Shown here: positions 61,001 to 64,000 of the stretch, piece by piece | Layout of the letters: each line of letters opens with the position of its first letter | Numbering within the stretch: the stretch's first letter is position 1 | Notes under the pieces: generated by a model | The model's input: only the letters and a program-made list of their open reading frames with translations | Told to the model about the DNA's origin: nothing | Databases searched by the model: none | DNA from: Haemonchus contortus | Lineage: Eukaryota > Nematoda > Chromadorea > Rhabditida > Trichostrongylidae | NCBI GenBank assembly: GCA_000469685.2 | Contig: LS997564.1 | Location: 39,404,448-39,468,447, forward strand | DNA length: 64,000 nt | Direction of reading: 5' to 3' | Translations under genes and position numbers: made by a program

Positions 61001-63805
61001 CGACCTATGTTGTTACACAGTAGCTCAGTAGCTCATCAAGTAACTGTGTTCCTAATTTTGATGTGTTTCCTGGAGGCTATTTTTTGCCATGAAGTTGTAG
61101 TTTAAAGTTGTAGTTTAGTTTTTAGCCAGAGTTTTAAATGACCAGCTTTTCCCGTTAGTTGTGTTGTGCAAAGATATTGGCGCTTGGTCTTCACTTCCTG
61201 AACACAGTGACTAGAGTATGAGACTCTGTTTGACTTATCAAGCTTTCCAAATAATATCTAGCATTTGTTGGAGTGTAATGACTAAGTTTGTTTTGATTTT
61301 TTCAGCTAATATGCTCACTTCCGTAGTCGTGATGGCTTTCTGCTATAGTTATTCCGTTTCCGGAAAGCAACAAATGAGAGCTGGAGTCCGGATACAGTAC
61401 TCATTCCAGGTACATGCATCACATTTTGGGTTTCTCAATTTCTTTTTGTCTATTTACATTGAATACTTTACTGTTTTGCTATTGCTTACTTTTATAGGCC
61501 ACATTCCTTCCGGTGGTGTTCGCATGTCTCGTACCGGTCATTACATACTTGCCTTTGTTCGCCGTTGATGCACCGATCGTCAGTCACCTTTTCAAGATTC
61601 TTTTGGTGAACTCCATCGCAACACTTCTACATTACCTGTTCTTCTTGCCCAAGTATGTTTTGCTTTTTTTTCGTTCTGATATTTATCCTCTCAGCAAAGC
61701 TTCATGGCTCGGGGCTTCAATGCATTACATTTACTTATTTTTTTCTATTTATTTGTTGAATAACTCGTTGGACAAATCATGTACTCGTACTTATTACCAA
61801 AACTATTTACGTCAATTATATTCGCACTTTTGAAATCTTTTATTGTTTCTGGATGGTTGGAAAAATTATTTTTGGGTACAAGTGGGAACCCATACGTCAT
61901 TTCTGCACTTTTATTGCTGCATTTATGTGCGGTCGCAAAAAATATAACAAGGATCTATCCGCCCCAACCAATTCTAATGGGTGGTGATTACTTGGAATTT
62001 GAAATTTGACCCAGCTGGTTTTTATCTGGCCTGAAATCTAATAATTGCATTTCCTGTTGACGTTATTATAGGGACTAAATGAAATTGCTAACTGAATTGG
62101 TTCAAACGTTTTTTTTTTGTCATAAATAGAATGCATACGAGCAGGTATTTGCTTACTTTAATAGATAAGGGTTGTTCGGGGGATGGACGCATCATGGGGA
62201 ACCTTTAAGGGTCTAGTGTATGAACGATCACGAAAGACAGCTCTCGCTGTGGCACGGGCTTAGCGAATCCAGTAAAATCCATCTAGGATAGGGATGACTC
62301 GTAGCATTCTTAGTAATGGCCTCCAGAGTTTCCTTCATGCTTCGATTTATTGCTTGCATTTTAGTCTCTGTCTACTGTTCTCCACTCATCTACCAACATG
62401 TTCATCAGTAAGCTGTGCTGAATGTTGTTGTGATTTTGATGACGAGAGCTCGATATATTACATCCCAACCACAGCTCGTGCAGTTCATCCTGAAGGGTGC
62501 GGTTTTGCTTATTCACTTCTTTTCCAGCTTCACGATCTATAATATCTTTTTTGACGAAATTTTAACGATAATTTTCGTTTGTATGTTTGATTATCCCCGA
62601 TCGCTGGGTTTTCAGCGTCTATCAGCATACGTCGTATACTTACTCGGTGCCGCAATCTATTGTGACCGGTGGACCTCCAAACTATCTGGCCATCGGTAAG
62701 TTTTCGCAGAACTATAATCCTTGGAGATCTTCAGAAAGTCATCTCTGCATTCTTTCCAGCGGGACCTCCTCCGGCGCCCTCCTATGCTGGAGAGTACGTG
62801 CGAACCCATGTTGGACAAAATTCACGACCGAGGAGAAATCGCCGAGCGAGCGAAGTGAGTAGCAAGGGACTTGTAGTCGGGGAGTGTAGTGTTAGTCCCG
62901 AACCGTTCCTAGCTCAGGGTGATTCTTAGATAGTTATCTGGCGGCGCAGTTTTGAAGACTGCCGCTTGTCACCCTGGTACTGCTTTATTGGTTGTCATAC
63001 GTTGTATTTCAGTCTTCTGCAACGCCATCTGAAACCCCGCGACAGAATAGGAATTCACGAAAGGGATCTCGGGACGATTCGATTTATGAAGCTCCGCCTA
63101 GTCCGGTACGATTTCCTCCATTGTTATTCTGAAAATCTTGTTCACTCATTGTTTCGATTTCCTTTTTCATTTTGTTCTGTGAAGGAATGGGATCCGCTGT
63201 GGGTCCTAGGGCCAGCTTCTGGAAAGCCACCCTAAGCTTAGCGTGTAATGCCTCTTTTGTCAACTTCCACTCGGATTTCTAATCACTAGTGCCGCTTCTG
63301 GAGCTCAAAATGACGTGACCTTTGCCTTCGGTATTTATTTGTATGGGACATTTTTGACCGATTGTGGTATTCTAAGAGTTGGAAGTTTATTTTATGAGTT
63401 TCAAGCGCTTTATGGGCTCTAAGGGAATCCTTTTTCCTCGTTCCTTTTCCTTTTTCTTTTTCCCTGACAATGCGATTTTCCTGACAAAGCGAATCTTATC
63501 TCAGATTCCCAGAACGTGCACTACAAAAATGCTTTGAATCGATTAAAGGAATTTAATCTAGGAAGACTTCTAGAGTCCCTTACCGTATTTTAACAACGGT
63601 GATACGTTTTCAGCGAGTCACCTCCGGTACCTCACCTCAGCCCCAACGATCCCGACAATCATCCCAGCACCATAATCATCATCATCATCAACATCATGGG
63701 CCATACTTCCAAGATCCGACCTTCAACATGCATCAACAACGTTGGCGGCCGTTTGTCCATCCACAGCCTTATTCGTACTATCCACCCAATGGTTATCGTC
63801 GATAG
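33130..63805 (+). CDS. Patched-related (PTR) sterol-sensing-domain membrane protein, 29 exons, 1218 aa
   Basis: Exons: 33130-33225, 41093-41356, 41634-41787, 42538-42650, 43000-43226, 43352-43487, 43555-43629, 45344-45431, 45615-45736, 45888-46055, 49289-49418, 51658-51807, 56383-56476, 56830-56924, 57157-57340, 57449-57551, 59055-59132, 59430-59513, 59784-59932, 59996-60095, 60534-60651, 60881-60958, 61306-61409, 61498-61652, 62365-62496, 62616-62695, 62760-62854, 63013-63105, 63614-63805 (TAG). All phases agree and the sum is exactly 1219 codons. Layout: charged cytoplasmic N-terminus 1-200 with coiled-coil-like runs (KRERAKERERQQREL; ERKERKMEKEQ); TM1 about 204-225; first extracellular loop to 455; sterol-sensing domain TM2-TM6 about 456-614; TM7 about 678-698; second loop with PTR features (HFLPTAAPARSFLEEY, FLETDPYKRFASDI); TM8-TM12 about 871-1022; cytoplasmic tail with PPNY at 1086-1089 and HHNHHHHQHH. 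PTR proteins act at membranes in sterol/lipid handling and moulting. The TM4 acidic pair and the TM10 acidic residue of the family are absent. The exact orthologue is not known to me. Exon 1 and the exon 10 start are the least certain. Confidence 0.85.
33995..34180 (-). repeat. SINE (family A), minus orientation
   Basis: On the minus strand: an A-box-like gggtgcaagtgtagtgata, a B-box-like agagattgaatcctgg, then gatcatcgcaagtcatcgtatagg of the family body (in parts: cgcaagtcatcgtatagg). Confidence 0.6.
34464..34529. repeat. 33-bp perfect tandem duplication
   Basis: The unit tagatcctgatctctctgaa plus 13 further bases (gaaaaaaattcca) is repeated exactly at 34464-34496 and 34497-34529. Confidence 0.95.
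40540..40650 (-). repeat. SINE head (family A), minus orientation
   Basis: On the minus strand: agaagtgtagtgtcagg (A-box-like) and ggggatcgaatcac (B-box-like), with the usual spacing. Confidence 0.55.
44309..44530 (+). repeat. tRNA-derived SINE (family A)
   Basis: Head ggggtggtgtagtggacaag near 44309 (A-box-like) and gggatcagatttgg near 44353 (B-box-like). Body: gcgtcagctggccaacg, aagtccttgtataggcc, acgattgtgaatgga and gggcatccctgaaaggg. It lies in PTR intron 7. Three overlapping minus-strand open frames come from its antisense. Confidence 0.7.
44640..45179 (-). mobile_element. Degenerate mariner-family element, 540 bp
   Basis: Perfect 26-bp terminal inverted repeats start cagggtgacccacatgaagt; TA flanks both ends (44638-44639, 45180-45181). 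The minus strand carries the C-terminal third of a mariner transposase: NLNPLGFGVWSILEREAC, related to the PDLNPLDFxxW motif with the third catalytic Asp, here changed to Gly, and farther on ILENIRMRLDVRIRAKYGH, the family's end motif. The N-terminal two thirds are missing. It sits in PTR intron 7. It resembles the transposons described in hookworms (bandit-like), by recollection only. Confidence 0.85.
45432..45614 (+). other. GC-AG intron in the PTR gene
   Basis: Exon 8 ends ...attggag and the intron begins gcaagt, the consensus of GC donors; it ends cattttag. Only this boundary keeps the frame (GGSIGG, then VETDSDG) and matches the PTR family layout. Reading through would leave the conserved frame within a few dozen codons. 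Confidence 0.75.
46858..47544 (-). other. Possible nested minus-strand exons of an unidentified gene
   Basis: Two open segments on the minus strand of PTR intron 10 look coding. Segment 47544-47347 includes CNSDGVLLKPFNQNFALYSP. Segment about 47206-46935 follows an aatttcag acceptor, includes EDQHITALVRVKKVLRG and LRLTFSNACVNE, and can end at a ggtaaga donor after KTLGSG. The second has a pattern that recalls NTR/TIMP-like modules (xVxxVLRGxxL ... C), but I cannot confirm this. I found no start or end exons, so this may be a retained fragment or pseudogene. Confidence 0.3.
47703..47759. repeat. Two GC-rich hairpins
   Basis: gcccggctaacgccgggc (47703-47720) and cgcccggctacgccgggcg (47741-47759) can each fold on themselves. 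They stand at the left edge of the repeat complex that ends in the CA run at 49054. Confidence 0.8.
48100..49012. repeat. 145-bp tandem satellite in PTR intron 10
   Basis: The marker gcgctcaaacgtttatttcg starts at 48578, 48723 and 48868, an exact 145-bp period. Each unit includes ccccgccccctgtgggcgga, cccaccat..agtgttcc and ctctaggtcgacggg. Three units are nearly identical. About three older, diverged units with the same order of motifs precede them from about 48100. Open frames on both strands here are by-products. Confidence 0.9.
49021..49054. repeat. CA-rich microsatellite closing the satellite array
   Basis: A run of CA dinucleotides, followed by acagacaaaccaacagacac and gcgttatatatagtaggata. 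Confidence 0.9.
51030..51205 (-). repeat. SINE head (family A), minus orientation
   Basis: On the minus strand: aaaggtggtgtagtggcgag (A-box-like) and gttcccgaatcgcat (B-box position). It lies in PTR intron 11, close to a body fragment in the other orientation. Confidence 0.55.
51300..51400 (+). repeat. SINE body fragment (family A)
   Basis: Contains tcggccacctataggccac, a tgtttagagtggagg segment and gtgtggcgcagacc, matching the body order of the other copies. Confidence 0.5.
53180..53275 (-). repeat. SINE head (family A), minus orientation
   Basis: On the minus strand: tggtgtaaaggcacgtgg (A-box-like) and gaggatcgaatcctgg (B-box). It lies in PTR intron 12. Confidence 0.6.
55045..55936 (+). 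mobile_element. Degenerate mariner element, 892 bp, with frameshifted transposase
   Basis: Terminal inverted repeats of about 30 bp (tgggttgtaacataagttcg near each end) with TA on both sides (55043-55044, 55937-55938). The + strand carries mariner transposase pieces in different frames: an N-terminal stretch near 55240-55350, then after an internal deletion HWEMLERNATVNKEVYIAQL (about 55435-55500), the catalytic HDNARPH (about 55560), the SPDHAPTDYH region with the third Asp (about 55640-55680), and the end RPADFWRNGINNLVER. Several frameshifts and the missing middle show that it is dead. Lies in PTR intron 12. Confidence 0.9.
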
Positions 63806-64000
63806 GCTGTTGAAAGTAATGAGCTCATTCTACGTTAGTGCCTAAACAATCGATTCCATGTATTCCATTGTTTGCTCAACTAATATTATGTTTAGTATAA
63901 GTAATTACGCATGCATACGGTATGCCTTAGATGGTGCATTTTTATTGATTTTATCGATTTTTCAGTTTTTTTTTTGCTAATGATGCCATAAAGGCGTCTT

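Noticed and set aside
62365..62407. Short version of PTR exon 25 ending at the gtaagc at 62408
   Set aside because: The frame continues with acidic, protein-like sequence (CCCDFDDESSIYYIP) to 62496, where the phase fits exon 26 exactly.
1..64000. CRISPR array, bacterial operon or integrated prophage
   Set aside because: The genes are intron-rich and eukaryotic; no regularly spaced short repeats of CRISPR type were seen.

Overview
The window looks like nuclear DNA of a nematode, most likely a strongylid (hookworm-like) worm. I base this on three multi-exon genes with short T-rich acceptors (TTTTCAG-like), a Patched-related (PTR) protein of the type greatly expanded in nematodes, AG acceptors directly in front of start codons (fitting spliced-leader trans-splicing), and dense remnants of mariner-type transposons and tRNA-derived SINEs. 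The species assignment is inference. All three genes lie on the + strand. None of the exon models below was visible as one open frame; I assembled them by reading splice sites and checking that intron phases agree.

Layout. Positions 2491-3001 hold the last three coding exons of an auxilin/GAK-type J-domain protein, the clathrin-uncoating co-chaperone (C. elegans dnj-25). Positions 3002-9797 are non-genic and contain a perfect hairpin, a duplicated palindrome and a cluster of short elements with 9-bp target duplications. Positions 9798-17149 hold a gene of about 19 exons (about 850 aa) with an extended Tudor domain and a serine/proline-rich tail that seems to have grown by repeated duplication of a two-exon cassette. 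Positions 17150-33129 are again non-genic and full of degenerate transposons, SINEs and foldback elements.

Positions 33130-63805 are one very large gene of 29 coding exons and 1218 aa. It encodes a Patched-related, sterol-sensing-domain membrane protein of the RND superfamily. It has an unusually long charged N-terminal cytoplasmic region, 12 predicted membrane segments, and a long cytoplasmic tail with a PPNY motif and a His-rich stretch. The acidic residues that PTR/Patched proteins carry in TM4 and TM10 are replaced, so it may be a non-transporting (pseudo-RND) member. One of its introns uses a GC-AG boundary. Its large introns hold two mariner relics, several SINEs, a 145-bp tandem satellite and possible minus-strand exons of an unidentified nested gene.

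The three genes show no obvious shared pathway. Plausible roles are endocytosis (auxilin), germline small-RNA or RNP biology (Tudor protein) and sterol/lipid or apical-surface functions (PTR protein). Most other long open frames are uninterrupted stretches of intron, SINE or transposon.
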